This document shows, in pieces, positions 27,806-36,691 of a stretch of DNA of 64,000 nucleotides (position 1 is the stretch's first letter; every line of letters begins with the position of its first letter). The position numbers were made by a program, and so were the translations under genes. Source of the stretch: Poindextera sp036272595 (lineage in GTDB: Bacteria; Pseudomonadota; Alphaproteobacteria; Caulobacterales; Caulobacteraceae); assembly GCA_036272595.1 (NCBI GenBank), contig DATAYM010000014.1:1-64000 (forward strand), given 5' to 3'. Below the pieces are notes generated by a model. That model saw only the letters and a list, made by a program, of their open reading frames with translations, made no database searches and was not told where the DNA came from.

Positions 27806-28456
27806 ATGCCTCGCAGAGCCGGTCCACAGCTGACGCTCGATGAAGTGGTCTTGGCCGCCGCGACCGTGCTGGACAGGGACGGCTACGACCGCCTCACCAT
27901 GCGCGCTGTCGCCGCCGAGATCGGCGTGCAGGCGCCCGCGCTCTATTGGCATGTGAAGAGCAAGGAGGACCTCAGCCTGCTGCTCTTCGATCACCTGATC
28001 GATAATCTCGACTATGGCGCGCCGACGGGAGACTGGCGCGGCGACATTCGGCGGATGGCCCAGCGCCTGCGCGCGCGCCTGGTCGGGACGCGCGATATCA
28101 TCCGGCTTTTCCCGGAGAACTACACCGGTCCGCGCGCAAACCGTTCGCTGGAGCTGATGCTTGGCCTGCTGCGTCAGGCTGGCGTGCCCGCCGCCGAGGC
28201 GCTGCACGTCTACGGCGCCGCGCTGGCCTTCGTGGTCGGCTGGGCGCGGTTCGAGGTGACTCGCCGGGCGATCCAGAAGCGCCACCCGGTCATCGCGCCG
28301 CCGTTGCCTGAAATGCAGCCGAACCTGGCCTGGGCCGTCGCCGCGGCGGGAATGGATCCGGCCTACGACGAGGGGTTCCGTTACGGGGTCGACCTGCTGA
28401 TGGCGGGCTTGGAGCAGCGGCTGGCCGAGGTGTCGGCGCAAACCGCCCCGAACTGA
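27806..28456 (+). CDS. TetR family transcriptional regulator (TetR_C type)
   Basis: A 216-residue repressor. The N-terminal helix-turn-helix is LTMRAVAAEIGVQAPALYWHVKSKEDL. The C-terminal domain resembles TetR_C of the classical tetracycline repressor type (ligand-binding, dimeric). It lies 58 bases upstream of the Rieske oxygenase operon on the same strand and downstream of two TTAACGnCGTTAA-like operators. It most likely represses itself and the catabolic operon until the substrate or a pathway intermediate binds. The ligand is unknown. Confidence 0.93.
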   Translation: MPRRAGPQLTLDEVVLAAATVLDRDGYDRLTMRAVAAEIGVQAPALYWHVKSKEDLSLLLFDHLIDNLDYGAPTGDWRGDIRRMAQRLRARLVGTRDIIRLFPENYTGPRANRSLELMLGLLRQAGVPAAEALHVYGAALAFVVGWARFEVTRRAIQKRHPVIAPPLPEMQPNLAWAVAAAGMDPAYDEGFRYGVDLLMAGLEQRLAEVSAQTAPN

Positions 28457-28514
28457 AGCGCCGGCGCCTGTCGTTGTCCCCTTATCGTGCCATCATGGGG
28501 GTTGAGGAGGAACG

Positions 28515-29732
28515 ATGGTCGACCTGAAGCGGATCGAGGCCCTGCTGGACGAGCGACGGCCCGGCCATGCCCTGCCGCGCGCCTTCTATACCGATCCGGA
28601 GGTGTTCGAATTCGACCGGGAGGCCATCCACCGGCGTTCCTGGATCCTGGCCGGCTTCGAGGTGGAGCTGCCGCGCGTCGGCAGCCACCTGGCGCTGAGC
28701 ATCGCCGGCGCGCCGGTGTTCGTGGTGCGAGGCCAGGACGGCGTGCTGCGCGGCTTCCACAACACCTGCCGCCACCGCGGCTCGCGCATCCTGGCCGACG
28801 GCAAGGGGGCCAGCGCCCGGCTGGTCTGCCCCTATCACCGCTGGACCTATGATCTCAGCGGCGAACTGGTGCACGCCGCGCGCATGGGCGAGGCCTTCGA
28901 GGCCTGCGAGCACGGTCTGCACCCCATCCAGGTCGAGACCTGCGCCGGCGCCGTCTATGTCTGCGCCGCCGAGGATGCGCCGGACTTCCAGGCCTTCCGC
29001 GACAAGCTCGCCCCGCTGCTGGCGCCCCACCGGCTGGGCGAGGCCAGGCTGGCGCACGAGAGCGTGCTGGTCGAGCGCGGCAACTGGAAGCTGGCCATGG
29101 AGAACGCTCGCGAGTGCTATCACTGCGCCACCAGCCATCCGGAGCTCTCCCTGACCTTCCCGACCGGGGTGTCCGGCAATTTCGACTATGGCGAGGAAGC
29201 CCGCCGCCATGCGGACTACAACGCCCGCATGGCCGGCGTCGGCCTGGAAGTCGGACCGCACGAGGGCGACTGGTGGCAGGCGATCCGCTTTCCGCTGAAC
29301 GAGGGCTGCCGCTCCATGACCATGGACGGCCGGACAGCGGTGCGGAAGCTGATGGTGGAGGCCGGCGACGGTGACATCGGCTCGCTGCGCTGGGCCGTCG
29401 AGCCGCACGGCTTCGTCCACGCCACCGCCGACTTCCTCTTCATGTTCAGCGCCATGCCGCTGACCCCGCGCGAGACCCTGATCACCTCGAAATGGCTGGT
29501 GCACCGCGACGCCGAGGAAGGCGTCGACTATGACCTCGACCACCTGACCGAGCTCTGGAACCGCACCAACCTGCAGGATCTCGCCCTGGTGGAGAACAAT
29601 CAGCAGGGGGTGGAGTCGCCGGCCTTCACGCCCGGCCCCTACTGCGCCGACGCCGAGGCCCTGACCATGCGCTTCACCGACTGGTACTGCGCCGCCGCCC
29701 GCGCCTATCTGGAGCGCCACAATGGCCGCTGA
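28515..29732 (+). CDS. Rieske non-heme iron oxygenase, alpha subunit (quaternary-amine type)
   Basis: A 405-residue terminal oxygenase. The Rieske [2Fe-2S] site is Cys85-x-His87 and Cys105-x2-His108 (NTCRHRGS, CPYHRWTY). The catalytic iron site has His203 and His208 in ECYHCATSHPEL, with Asp in LQDLALVEN as the likely third ligand. The residue linking the two centres is Glu200 instead of the usual Asp, as in carnitine oxygenase CntA. Overall it resembles glycine-betaine, stachydrine and carnitine oxygenases that remove N-methyl groups. No beta subunit or reductase is adjacent, so electrons must come from a reductase encoded elsewhere. GAGGAGG precedes the ATG. Confidence 0.93.
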   Translation: MVDLKRIEALLDERRPGHALPRAFYTDPEVFEFDREAIHRRSWILAGFEVELPRVGSHLALSIAGAPVFVVRGQDGVLRGFHNTCRHRGSRILADGKGASARLVCPYHRWTYDLSGELVHAARMGEAFEACEHGLHPIQVETCAGAVYVCAAEDAPDFQAFRDKLAPLLAPHRLGEARLAHESVLVERGNWKLAMENARECYHCATSHPELSLTFPTGVSGNFDYGEEARRHADYNARMAGVGLEVGPHEGDWWQAIRFPLNEGCRSMTMDGRTAVRKLMVEAGDGDIGSLRWAVEPHGFVHATADFLFMFSAMPLTPRETLITSKWLVHRDAEEGVDYDLDHLTELWNRTNLQDLALVENNQQGVESPAFTPGPYCADAEALTMRFTDWYCAAARAYLERHNGR

Positions 29733-30984
29733 CTCATCGCGCCCGCTGCATCCGGACACCCTCGCCATCACCCGCGGTTACGATCCGGCCAGCGGCCAGG
29801 GCGCGGCCAAGCCGCCGCTCTACCTGACCTCGACCTTCACCTACCGCTCGGCCGAACAGGCCAAGCAGATCCATCGCATCTTCTTCGAGGGACCCAGGCC
29901 CGGCGAGGTGGCCCCGCCGGCCCACATCTACATGCGCCTCGGCCATCCCAACCTCGACATGGTGGAAAGCCGGCTCGCGGCCCTCGACGGCGCCGAGGCC
30001 TCGGCCGGCTTCTGCAGCGGCATGGCGGCGATCTCGACCCTTTTGCTGGCGCACCTGAAGCCGGGCGATGGGGTGCTGCACAGCCTGCCCATCTATGGCG
30101 GCGCCGACGGCCTGCTCAACCGGGTGATGGGCGGCTTCGGCGTGCGCGCCTTCCACTTCACCGACGGCCTGGACGGCGCCGCCGTGCGCAAGGCGGCCGA
30201 GGCGGCCATGGCCGCCGGTCCCTTGAAGCTGATCTGGCTGGAATCGCCGGCCAATCCCACCGGCGCGGTGGTCGATATCGGCCTGGCGGCGGCGGTCGCC
30301 GGGGAAGTCGCCGAACGGCAAGGGTTCAAGCCATTGGTCGCCGTCGACAACACCTTCCTCGGCCCGCTGCTGCAGAGCCCGCTCCAGTGCGGCGCCGACC
30401 TCTGCATGACCTCGCTGACCAAGTATTGCGGCGGCCACAGCGACCTCTTGGCCGGCGGCGTCAGCGGCTCCGCCGAGCTGATCGGGCCGCTCCGCGCTCT
30501 CCGCACCTCGCTGGGCGGCACCATGGACCCGCACACGGCCTGGCTGCTGCTGCGGTCGCTGGAGACGCTGTCCCTGCGCACCGCCCGCGCCTGCGACAGC
30601 GCGCTCAAGGTCGCCCGCTTCCTGCAGGCCCATCCCAAGGTCGCCGGCGTCACCTTCATCGGCCTGGCCGAACCCGGCTCGCGCGAACACGCCCTGATGC
30701 AGCGCCAGACCCGCGGCTCCGGCTCGACCTTTTCCTTCCGGCTGCACGGCGGCGAGGCGGAGGCGTTCCGGCTGCTGGACGGCCTGCACCTTCTGCACCT
30801 GGCGGTCAGCCTGGGCGGCTCTGAGACCCTGATCTGCCATCCGGCCAGCACCACCCACTATTCGATCGCCCGCGAGCGGCTGGCGGAGGCCGGGGTCACC
30901 GAGTCCACCTTGCGGCTCTCGGTCGGGCTGGAGCATCCCGACGACCTGATCGCCGACCTGGCCGAGGCTCTGGACCAGGTCTGA
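29722..30984 (+). CDS. cystathionine gamma-synthase/lyase family PLP enzyme
   Basis: A 420-residue fold-type I PLP enzyme of the Cys/Met metabolism family. Tyr70 and Arg72 (IYMRLGHPN) bind the phosphate of the neighbouring subunit, Asp209 (VAVDNTFLG) contacts the pyridine nitrogen, and Lys234 (SLTKYCGGHSD) forms the Schiff base. Members catalyse beta/gamma elimination or replacement on sulfur amino acids. It overlaps the Rieske gene by 11 bases, so it belongs to a catabolic operon, and elimination (lyase) is more likely than synthesis. An insert of about 20 residues near residue 60 (EGPRPGEVAPPAH) marks a subfamily distinct from biosynthetic MetB/MetC. Confidence 0.9.
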   Translation: MAADSSRPLHPDTLAITRGYDPASGQGAAKPPLYLTSTFTYRSAEQAKQIHRIFFEGPRPGEVAPPAHIYMRLGHPNLDMVESRLAALDGAEASAGFCSGMAAISTLLLAHLKPGDGVLHSLPIYGGADGLLNRVMGGFGVRAFHFTDGLDGAAVRKAAEAAMAAGPLKLIWLESPANPTGAVVDIGLAAAVAGEVAERQGFKPLVAVDNTFLGPLLQSPLQCGADLCMTSLTKYCGGHSDLLAGGVSGSAELIGPLRALRTSLGGTMDPHTAWLLLRSLETLSLRTARACDSALKVARFLQAHPKVAGVTFIGLAEPGSREHALMQRQTRGSGSTFSFRLHGGEAEAFRLLDGLHLLHLAVSLGGSETLICHPASTTHYSIARERLAEAGVTESTLRLSVGLEHPDDLIADLAEALDQV

Positions 30985-32537
30985 TGGCGCGGCCGACCGA
31001 TCCCAGCGCCATCGACGGCAAGCTCGCGCCTCCCGAGGAGCGCGCCCAGGTGCTGGTGATCGGCGCGGGGCCGGCCGGCGCGGCGGCGGCGATCGAAGCG
31101 GCCGGCCGCGGCGCCGGCGTGGTGCTGGTCGACGAGAACCCGCTGGATCCGCAGCTGATGGGCCTGGACACGCCGCTGCTGTTCGGCGGCCGCATGAGCG
31201 GCGCGGTGCAGCGGCGCGGGCGGCTGGTGGAGCAGATCCTCACCGCCAATCCGGCGCTGGAAGCGGCCATCGAACTAGGCGTCGACGTGCGCCTCGGCGT
31301 CACCGCCTGGGGGCTCTATGTCAACGGTCCGGCCCTGCGCGCCCTGCCCGCGCCGATGGTCGGGCTGGCCGACGAGGAGCGCTCCTGGATGTGCGGCTTC
31401 GAGCGGCTGGTCCTGGCGACCGGCGCGCGCGACGTCGCCCTGGCCTTCCCGGGCTGGGATCAGCCGGGCGTGGTGGGCGCCGGCGGCCTCAGGGCCCTGG
31501 CGCAGCGCTATGACGCCTTCGCCGGCCGGCGGCTGGTCGTGCTGGGCTCCGGCGAACTGGGCGTCGCCACGGCGCTGATGGCGCTGGAACGCGGCCTGGA
31601 CGTCGCCGCCGTCGTCGAGGTGGCGCGCCAGCCGCAGGCGAGCGCCGTCGCGGTGACGCAGCTGAAGGCGGCGGGCGTCCCGATCCTGACCGGGTACAGG
31701 CCGGTCCGCGCCGAGGGCGGCCGCGACGGCGTCGAACGGCTGCTGCTGAGCGACGCCTCGGGCCGTGAAACGGTCATCGAGTGCGACACCGTCTGCCTGG
31801 CGGTGGGCATGGCGCCGGCCATCGAACTGCTCAACGCCGCCGGCGGCCGCATCGTCCCCGACGGCCGGCGCGGCGGCCATGCGCCGGCCCTGCAGGGCTG
31901 GGCGACCTCGCTGCCCGGCGTGTTCGTCGCCGGCGACGCCGCCGGGCTGGCGCGCAACGCCGCCGAGGCCGCGCGGCAGGGCCGCCAGGCCGCCGCCCAG
32001 GCCCTGGGCGGCAAGGCCGAAGGCCATCCGCCCGCCGGACCCGACGCCTTCGCCTACCAGATGGCCTGGTTCGAGGCCCTGACCCGGGACGCCGACCCGG
32101 CGACCATCGTCTGCCAGTGCGAGGCGGTCAGCCGCGCCGACCTGCTGGAGGTGCGCGCGCCGCGCTATCTCGGCGAGCCGACCATCCCGGCCCTGGCCCG
32201 CGACATCGGCTCGCTGAAGGCCGACGGGCCGCTTAACCAGGACCAGGTCAAGCGCCTGACCCGCGCCGGCATGGGCCCCTGCCAGGGCCGCCGCTGCCGC
32301 GAGCAGATCGCCCTCACCCTGGCCCAGGCCGGCGGCGTCTCGCCGGCGGACGTTCCGCTCGCCCTGCATCGGGCGCCGGTGCGGCCCTTGCCGCTGAAGG
32401 TGATGGCCGACTGGAGCGAGACCCCGGAAATGACCGCCGGCTGGGAGATCTGGTTCGCCATCCCCGGCCAGTGGTCGGCCTATGAGGACATCGGCACCGA
32501 GCGCGAATTCATCACTCCCTTCGGCGGCGAGGCATGA
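30984..32537 (+). CDS. opine-oxidase-like FAD/NAD(P) oxidoreductase, subunit A type
   Basis: A 517-residue flavoprotein like OoxA/HcnB. The FAD loop is VIGAGPAGAAAA, the second dinucleotide motif is VVLGSGELGVATALMA, and GVFVAGDAAGLARN closes the FAD site. The C-terminal domain carries a BFD-like [2Fe-2S] set, Cys377-x-Cys379 and Cys433-x4-Cys438 (VCQCEAVSR, PCQGRRC). Such subunits pass electrons from the amine-oxidising subunit (next gene) to the membrane chain. It shares one base with the previous stop and four with the next gene. A separate small ferredoxin-like subunit, as in HcnA, is absent. Confidence 0.92.
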   Translation: MARPTDPSAIDGKLAPPEERAQVLVIGAGPAGAAAAIEAAGRGAGVVLVDENPLDPQLMGLDTPLLFGGRMSGAVQRRGRLVEQILTANPALEAAIELGVDVRLGVTAWGLYVNGPALRALPAPMVGLADEERSWMCGFERLVLATGARDVALAFPGWDQPGVVGAGGLRALAQRYDAFAGRRLVVLGSGELGVATALMALERGLDVAAVVEVARQPQASAVAVTQLKAAGVPILTGYRPVRAEGGRDGVERLLLSDASGRETVIECDTVCLAVGMAPAIELLNAAGGRIVPDGRRGGHAPALQGWATSLPGVFVAGDAAGLARNAAEAARQGRQAAAQALGGKAEGHPPAGPDAFAYQMAWFEALTRDADPATIVCQCEAVSRADLLEVRAPRYLGEPTIPALARDIGSLKADGPLNQDQVKRLTRAGMGPCQGRRCREQIALTLAQAGGVSPADVPLALHRAPVRPLPLKVMADWSETPEMTAGWEIWFAIPGQWSAYEDIGTEREFITPFGGEA

Positions 32538-33700
32538 GCGCGGCCGGCGCCTCGGTGGTGGTGGTGGGCGGCGGCGTCACCGGCCTCAGCGCCGCCTGGT
32601 GGCTGGCGCGCTCCGGCCTGGACGTGCTGGTGCTGGACAAGGGGGTGGTCGGCTGGGAGGCTTCGGGCCGCAACGGCGGCGGCGCCTCGCACTACCACAG
32701 CCCCTTGTTCCACGAGGAGCAGCGGCTATGGCCGCAGATGGACCAGCTGCTCGGCTATCCCACCGAATACCGCCGCGAGCGGGTGATCTTCGCCCTGACC
32801 GAGGCCGATCTGGCCGCCTATCGCGGCATGGCCGCCGAGGGCCGGCGGCTGGGCTATTCGGTCAGCGACCTCGATCCGCGGCAGGTGCGCGCCCTGGTCC
32901 CCATGGCCAACGAGGCCAATCTCGGCGGCGTGCATCTGCACTATGGCGGCCATGCCAATCCGCAGCGCACGGTGCAGGCCTATGCCTGGGCGCTGCAGGA
33001 CCTGGGCGGCCGCATCGCCCAGCACACGCCGGCGACCAGGATCGTCGCCGAGGGCGGCCGGGTGGTCGCGGTGGAGACGCCGCGCGGCCGGATCGGCCTC
33101 GACGCCCTGGTGGTCGCCGCCGGACCGCAGACCGGCATGCTGCTGAAGACCGTCGGCGTGCGCCTGCCACTGGGCTACGGCCGCGCCGAGATGATCGTCA
33201 CCGAACCGGCGCCCCTGATGCGCATCGGCGGCGTCGACGGCAACGGCCTCTATGGCCGCCAGACCTTGCGCGGCAACCTGGCCTTCGGCGGCGGCCCGCA
33301 CGAGTGGATCGAGCTGGACTTCGCGGGCCCGGCGGCGCGGCCGAGCAGCCCGCTGGCCCGCAACCTCGCCCGGCGGGTCGCCGAGCTGCTGCCCGGCGCG
33401 GCCAACCTGCGGCTGATCCGCAGCTGGGCCGGCGTGATCGAGAACACCCCCGACGGCCGCCCGGTGCTGGACCGGCTCGAGGACCCCGCCAATCTGACGG
33501 TGGCGACCATGTCCAGCGTCGGTTTCGGCCTGTCGCCGGCCAGCGGCCACGCCGTCCGCGACCTGGTGATCGACGGCCGCTGCAGCTTCGCCGACCTGGA
33601 CAAGCTGAAGCTGAGCCGCTTCGCGAGCGTCGGCGACGACTGGCTGGAGGCTCGCGGCTGGCTGCCGCCGGCGCCGGCCGAGGCGCGGGCGGCGCCATGA
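32534..33700 (+). CDS. opine-oxidase-like FAD amine oxidase, subunit B type (DAO family)
   Basis: A 388-residue DAO-family flavoenzyme like OoxB, HcnC and sarcosine oxidase beta. The N-terminal dinucleotide motif is VVVGGGVTGLSAAWWLA, VLVLDKGVVGWEASGRNGGG contacts FAD, and SWAGVIENTPDGRPVL, then SSVGFGLSPASGHAV, close the protein. Enzymes of this type oxidise the C-N bond of secondary amines, N-alkyl amino acids or opines. With the upstream subunit it should form a heteromeric dehydrogenase. It overlaps both neighbours by 4 bases (ATGA). Confidence 0.92.
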   Translation: MSAAGASVVVVGGGVTGLSAAWWLARSGLDVLVLDKGVVGWEASGRNGGGASHYHSPLFHEEQRLWPQMDQLLGYPTEYRRERVIFALTEADLAAYRGMAAEGRRLGYSVSDLDPRQVRALVPMANEANLGGVHLHYGGHANPQRTVQAYAWALQDLGGRIAQHTPATRIVAEGGRVVAVETPRGRIGLDALVVAAGPQTGMLLKTVGVRLPLGYGRAEMIVTEPAPLMRIGGVDGNGLYGRQTLRGNLAFGGGPHEWIELDFAGPAARPSSPLARNLARRVAELLPGAANLRLIRSWAGVIENTPDGRPVLDRLEDPANLTVATMSSVGFGLSPASGHAVRDLVIDGRCSFADLDKLKLSRFASVGDDWLEARGWLPPAPAEARAAP

Positions 33701-35664
33701 GCTGGCGGCTGCCGCCGCAGCGCCCGGCGGGCGAGGCGGTCATCGCCTGGATCCCCATGGCCGACGGCGTGCGGCTGTCGGCGCGGCTGTGGATTCCTGA
33801 GGGGACCGCGCCGGTTCCGGCGGTGCTGGAATACATCCCCTACCGCAAGTCGGACGCCTACCGCGCCCATGACGACGTCTGGGGGCCGGCCCTGGCCGGC
33901 TACGGCGTCGCCTATGTCCGCGTCGACGTGCGCGGCAGCGGCGACTCCGAGGGGGTGCTGACCGACGAATATCAGGAGACGGAGCTTGACGACGGCTGTG
34001 CCGTCATCGCCTGGCTGGCGGCGCGCAACTGGTGCAGCGGCAAGGTCGGCATGCGCGGCCTGTCCTGGGGCGGCATCAACACGCTGCAGGTCGCCGCCCG
34101 CAATCCCCCGGCGCTGAAGGCCATCATGCCGATGGGCTGCATGGACGATCGGTATACGGACGATGCCCACTATATCGGCGGCGCGCTCGGCCACACCAAC
34201 TTCCAGTGGGGCGTCGGCCTCAAGCTGGTGATGGCCGGCCCGCCCGACCCGCTGGTGGTCGGCGAGGCCTGGGAGGCCATGTGGCGCGAACGATTGGAGG
34301 CGACGCCCGCCATCCTGCGCACCTGGCTTGAGCACCAGCGCTATGACGCCTACTGGCGGCGCGGCTCGATCCGCGAGGACTGGGGCGCGATCGAGGTCCC
34401 GACCTACATCGTCGCCGGCTGGCAGGACACCTACGCCAACCCGGTCGGGCGGCTGCTCGCCAACCTGCAATGCCCGCGCAAGGCGCTGATCGGGCCCTGG
34501 GGCCACACCTATCCCTGGTCCGCCCAGCCGCACGGCCTCGACTGGGCGCACGAGGAGGTGCGCTGGTGGGAGCAGTGGCTGAAGGATGTCGACACCGGGA
34601 TCATGGACGAGCCGATGCTGCGCGCCTTCATGCCCTATCGCGCGCCGTCGGCCATGGTCCCGGCCGAAGTCCCCGGACGCTGGATCGCCGAGCCGGCCTG
34701 GCCGCCCCGGGTGACGGAGCGGGCGCTGTATCTGACGGAGGGAGCGCTGTCGGATCGGCCCGGGCCGCCGGAAACGGCCTCCTATGTCGGCGATCGGATC
34801 GTCGGCCTGACCAAGCCGGAATGGCTGGACCGGCCGCCGGTCGAGCAGTCGGCCGACGACGCCAGATCGCTGCTCTTCCGCACAGAGCCTTTGGCCGAGG
34901 ACCTCGAAATCTTTGGAAACCCGGTCCTGCGCATCCGGCTCAGCGCCGACCGGCCGGTGGCCAAGCTGGCCGCGCGGCTGCTGGAAATCGACGCCGACGG
35001 CCAGTCCTGGCTGGCGACCTCCGGCCTGCTCAACCTGACCCACCGCGACTCCCACGCCGCGCCCGAGCCGCTGGTCCCCGGCGAGCCCTGCGATGTGGAG
35101 CTGCGGCTGAGCGCGGCCGCCCATCGGTTCAGCGCCGGCGGCCGGATCGGGCTGGCGATCAGCGAGAGCCTCTGGCCGCTGGTCTGGCCGTCGCCGGAGA
35201 TCGCCACCCTGACGCTGCACCTCGGCGAGGCCGCCCTGATCCTGCCCGTACGGCCGCCGGAGGCCGAACCGGCGCCCTTCCCCATCCCCGAGCGCCACAT
35301 CCCGCCGCGCGACGGCGCGCCGCGCCCGGCCACGGTGACCTGGCCGGTCTCGCCCGGCGTCTACCGGCTCGAACTGTCGACCCCGCTCGCGCCAGGGCCG
35401 CCGAACGCCACCGGCGCGTCGCTGGGCCGCGGCCGGCTGGAGGTCAGCGAGCTGCGCGAGGACGATCCGAACAGCGGCGTCTGGAGCCATCGCGCCACCT
35501 CCAGCTGGACCCGCGGCGACTGGGACTGCGCCGTCGAGGCCGCCTGCGAGCTGCGCTCCACGGCCACGGACTTCCACCTGATCGAGAGCCTGGTCGCCCG
35601 GCGCGGCGGTGAGGTGGTGTTCGAGACGCTGACCGAAAGCACGATCCGCCGCGACCTGGTCTGA
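33697..35664 (+). CDS. CocE/NonD family hydrolase (peptidase S15-like)
   Basis: A 655-residue serine hydrolase. The alpha/beta domain has ADGVRLSARLW, EYIPYRKSDAY (oxyanion Tyr) and nucleophile Ser123 in GLSWGG. The C-terminal jelly-roll domain (LLFRTEPLAEDLEIFGNP, then LNLTHRDSH) is typical of cocaine esterase and X-Pro dipeptidyl peptidases. It cleaves an ester or amide, perhaps the first or last step of the pathway encoded upstream. No signal peptide is visible. It starts in the ATGA of the previous gene, so it is the fifth coupled gene of the operon. It ends 5 bases from a convergent gene. Confidence 0.92.
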   Translation: MSWRLPPQRPAGEAVIAWIPMADGVRLSARLWIPEGTAPVPAVLEYIPYRKSDAYRAHDDVWGPALAGYGVAYVRVDVRGSGDSEGVLTDEYQETELDDGCAVIAWLAARNWCSGKVGMRGLSWGGINTLQVAARNPPALKAIMPMGCMDDRYTDDAHYIGGALGHTNFQWGVGLKLVMAGPPDPLVVGEAWEAMWRERLEATPAILRTWLEHQRYDAYWRRGSIREDWGAIEVPTYIVAGWQDTYANPVGRLLANLQCPRKALIGPWGHTYPWSAQPHGLDWAHEEVRWWEQWLKDVDTGIMDEPMLRAFMPYRAPSAMVPAEVPGRWIAEPAWPPRVTERALYLTEGALSDRPGPPETASYVGDRIVGLTKPEWLDRPPVEQSADDARSLLFRTEPLAEDLEIFGNPVLRIRLSADRPVAKLAARLLEIDADGQSWLATSGLLNLTHRDSHAAPEPLVPGEPCDVELRLSAAAHRFSAGGRIGLAISESLWPLVWPSPEIATLTLHLGEAALILPVRPPEAEPAPFPIPERHIPPRDGAPRPATVTWPVSPGVYRLELSTPLAPGPPNATGASLGRGRLEVSELREDDPNSGVWSHRATSSWTRGDWDCAVEAACELRSTATDFHLIESLVARRGGEVVFETLTESTIRRDLV

Positions 35665-35669
35665 GCGCC

Positions 35670-36503
35670 CTACCAGGTCGGCGCGGCCGGAACCTCGGCC
35701 GGCGGCGGACAGGGATGGGCGGTGAACCAGGGCAGGTTCAGGAAGCCCGGATGCAGGTCGATGCACAGGCTGTCGCCGGGGTTGAGCGCATTGTAGACGC
35801 CGGAGGAGACCGAGATCGAGTTGGGCTGGGTTCGCGGTCCCCAGGGGCCGACGTCGAGGTAGTAGCGCGTCGAGCGGCCGCTGGAGATGTGCTTGCCCAG
35901 GATCGCGGCGGTGGTCGGCGTCGCGGGCGAGGCGTCGAACTGCATGTCGGCCAAAGCCGTCGCGCTGTAGCCGTAGAGCCCGGTGCAGACCACCACGAAC
36001 ACGAAGAAAAACCATGGCGAGGCGAGGCCCGGACGGCTCTTGCCCAGCCAGGCCACGGGCAGTAGCACGACCGCGACGACGGCGGCCGGGATCAGCGGCT
36101 TCAGCGGATCGACCTGGGCATGCCCGCTATTGGCGAACAGCATGGCGATGAACGGCAGCACGAGAAAGCCGTTGATCACGCGCCGTCCGCTGCGGGAGCG
36201 GCGGCTGGCGACTTCGAAACTGGTCGGCGCGCTGATCACCAGGACCAGCATGGCCAGCGGCGCCACCAGCAGGACGGCCGCGGCGATGAGGCTCGGACGG
36301 AACGTATCGTAGAGGGCGAGCGCCGCCGTCAGGCCGCAGAGGCCATAGGCCACCCACCGCGTAAAGCGCGGATCGGCGACGGAGCCGGCGGCGAGCACCA
36401 GATCGCCGAAGCCCACCCGATTGTCGGGCGGCGGCGGTTGCGCCGAATAGGCCGAAGCGTCCGACGGGTCGGGCCGTCGACGGAACGGCGACAGGAAAGA
36501 CAT
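35670..36503 (-). CDS. hypothetical membrane protein
   Basis: 277 residues with four or five hydrophobic segments (VAYGLCGLTAALALYD, LIAAAVLLVAPLAMLVLVIS, VINGFLVLPFIAMLFANS, LIPAAVVAVVLLPVAWLG and FFFVFVVVCTGLYGYSATA). A C-terminal non-membrane part of about 80 residues follows, with two cysteines (DSLCIDLHPG, AHPCPPP). I do not recognise the family. The start at 36503 is chosen because it opens before the soluble N-terminal tail. In-frame ATGs at 36536 and 36560 are possible; none has a good ribosome-binding site. It is convergent with the CocE gene. Confidence 0.7.
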   Translation of the reverse strand: MSFLSPFRRRPDPSDASAYSAQPPPPDNRVGFGDLVLAAGSVADPRFTRWVAYGLCGLTAALALYDTFRPSLIAAAVLLVAPLAMLVLVISAPTSFEVASRRSRSGRRVINGFLVLPFIAMLFANSGHAQVDPLKPLIPAAVVAVVLLPVAWLGKSRPGLASPWFFFVFVVVCTGLYGYSATALADMQFDASPATPTTAAILGKHISSGRSTRYYLDVGPWGPRTQPNSISVSSGVYNALNPGDSLCIDLHPGFLNLPWFTAHPCPPPAEVPAAPTW

Positions 36504-36619
36504 CCGCGAGGCCCCCGGCAAGATCGGCCCCAGCATGCGGCGGATGGGTTTCGCAACCATGAAACGCCGGCCTGTCGCAACGGTAGGACACGGGCCGCGC
36601 GAAAGCGGGATACGAATGT

Positions 36620-36663
36620 TCACCGCGGAGCCCTTGGCCTCCTTGGCGAACTTGGCGGTTAAC
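36620..36663. repeat. periodic CCAAG-type intergenic repeat
   Basis: On the minus strand the sequence reads as near-tandem units of about 9 bases (CGCCAAGTT, CGCCAAGGA, GGCCAAGGG), next to AACCG. It is the same kind of short-period intergenic repeat as the arms at 2918-3011. It lies upstream of the hypothetical membrane protein and just after the M20 stop. Confidence 0.5.
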
Positions 36664-36691
36664 GCTCCCCCGCGCCGTTGAGCGGTGTTGG

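Noticed and set aside
32862..33170. Small Arg-rich frames inside the flavoprotein genes
   Set aside because: Alternative frames of GC-rich coding sequence without starts or motifs of their own.
33250..36015. Very long minus-strand frame across the CocE gene
   Set aside because: It crosses several real genes and gives a low-complexity Gln/Gly/Arg product.
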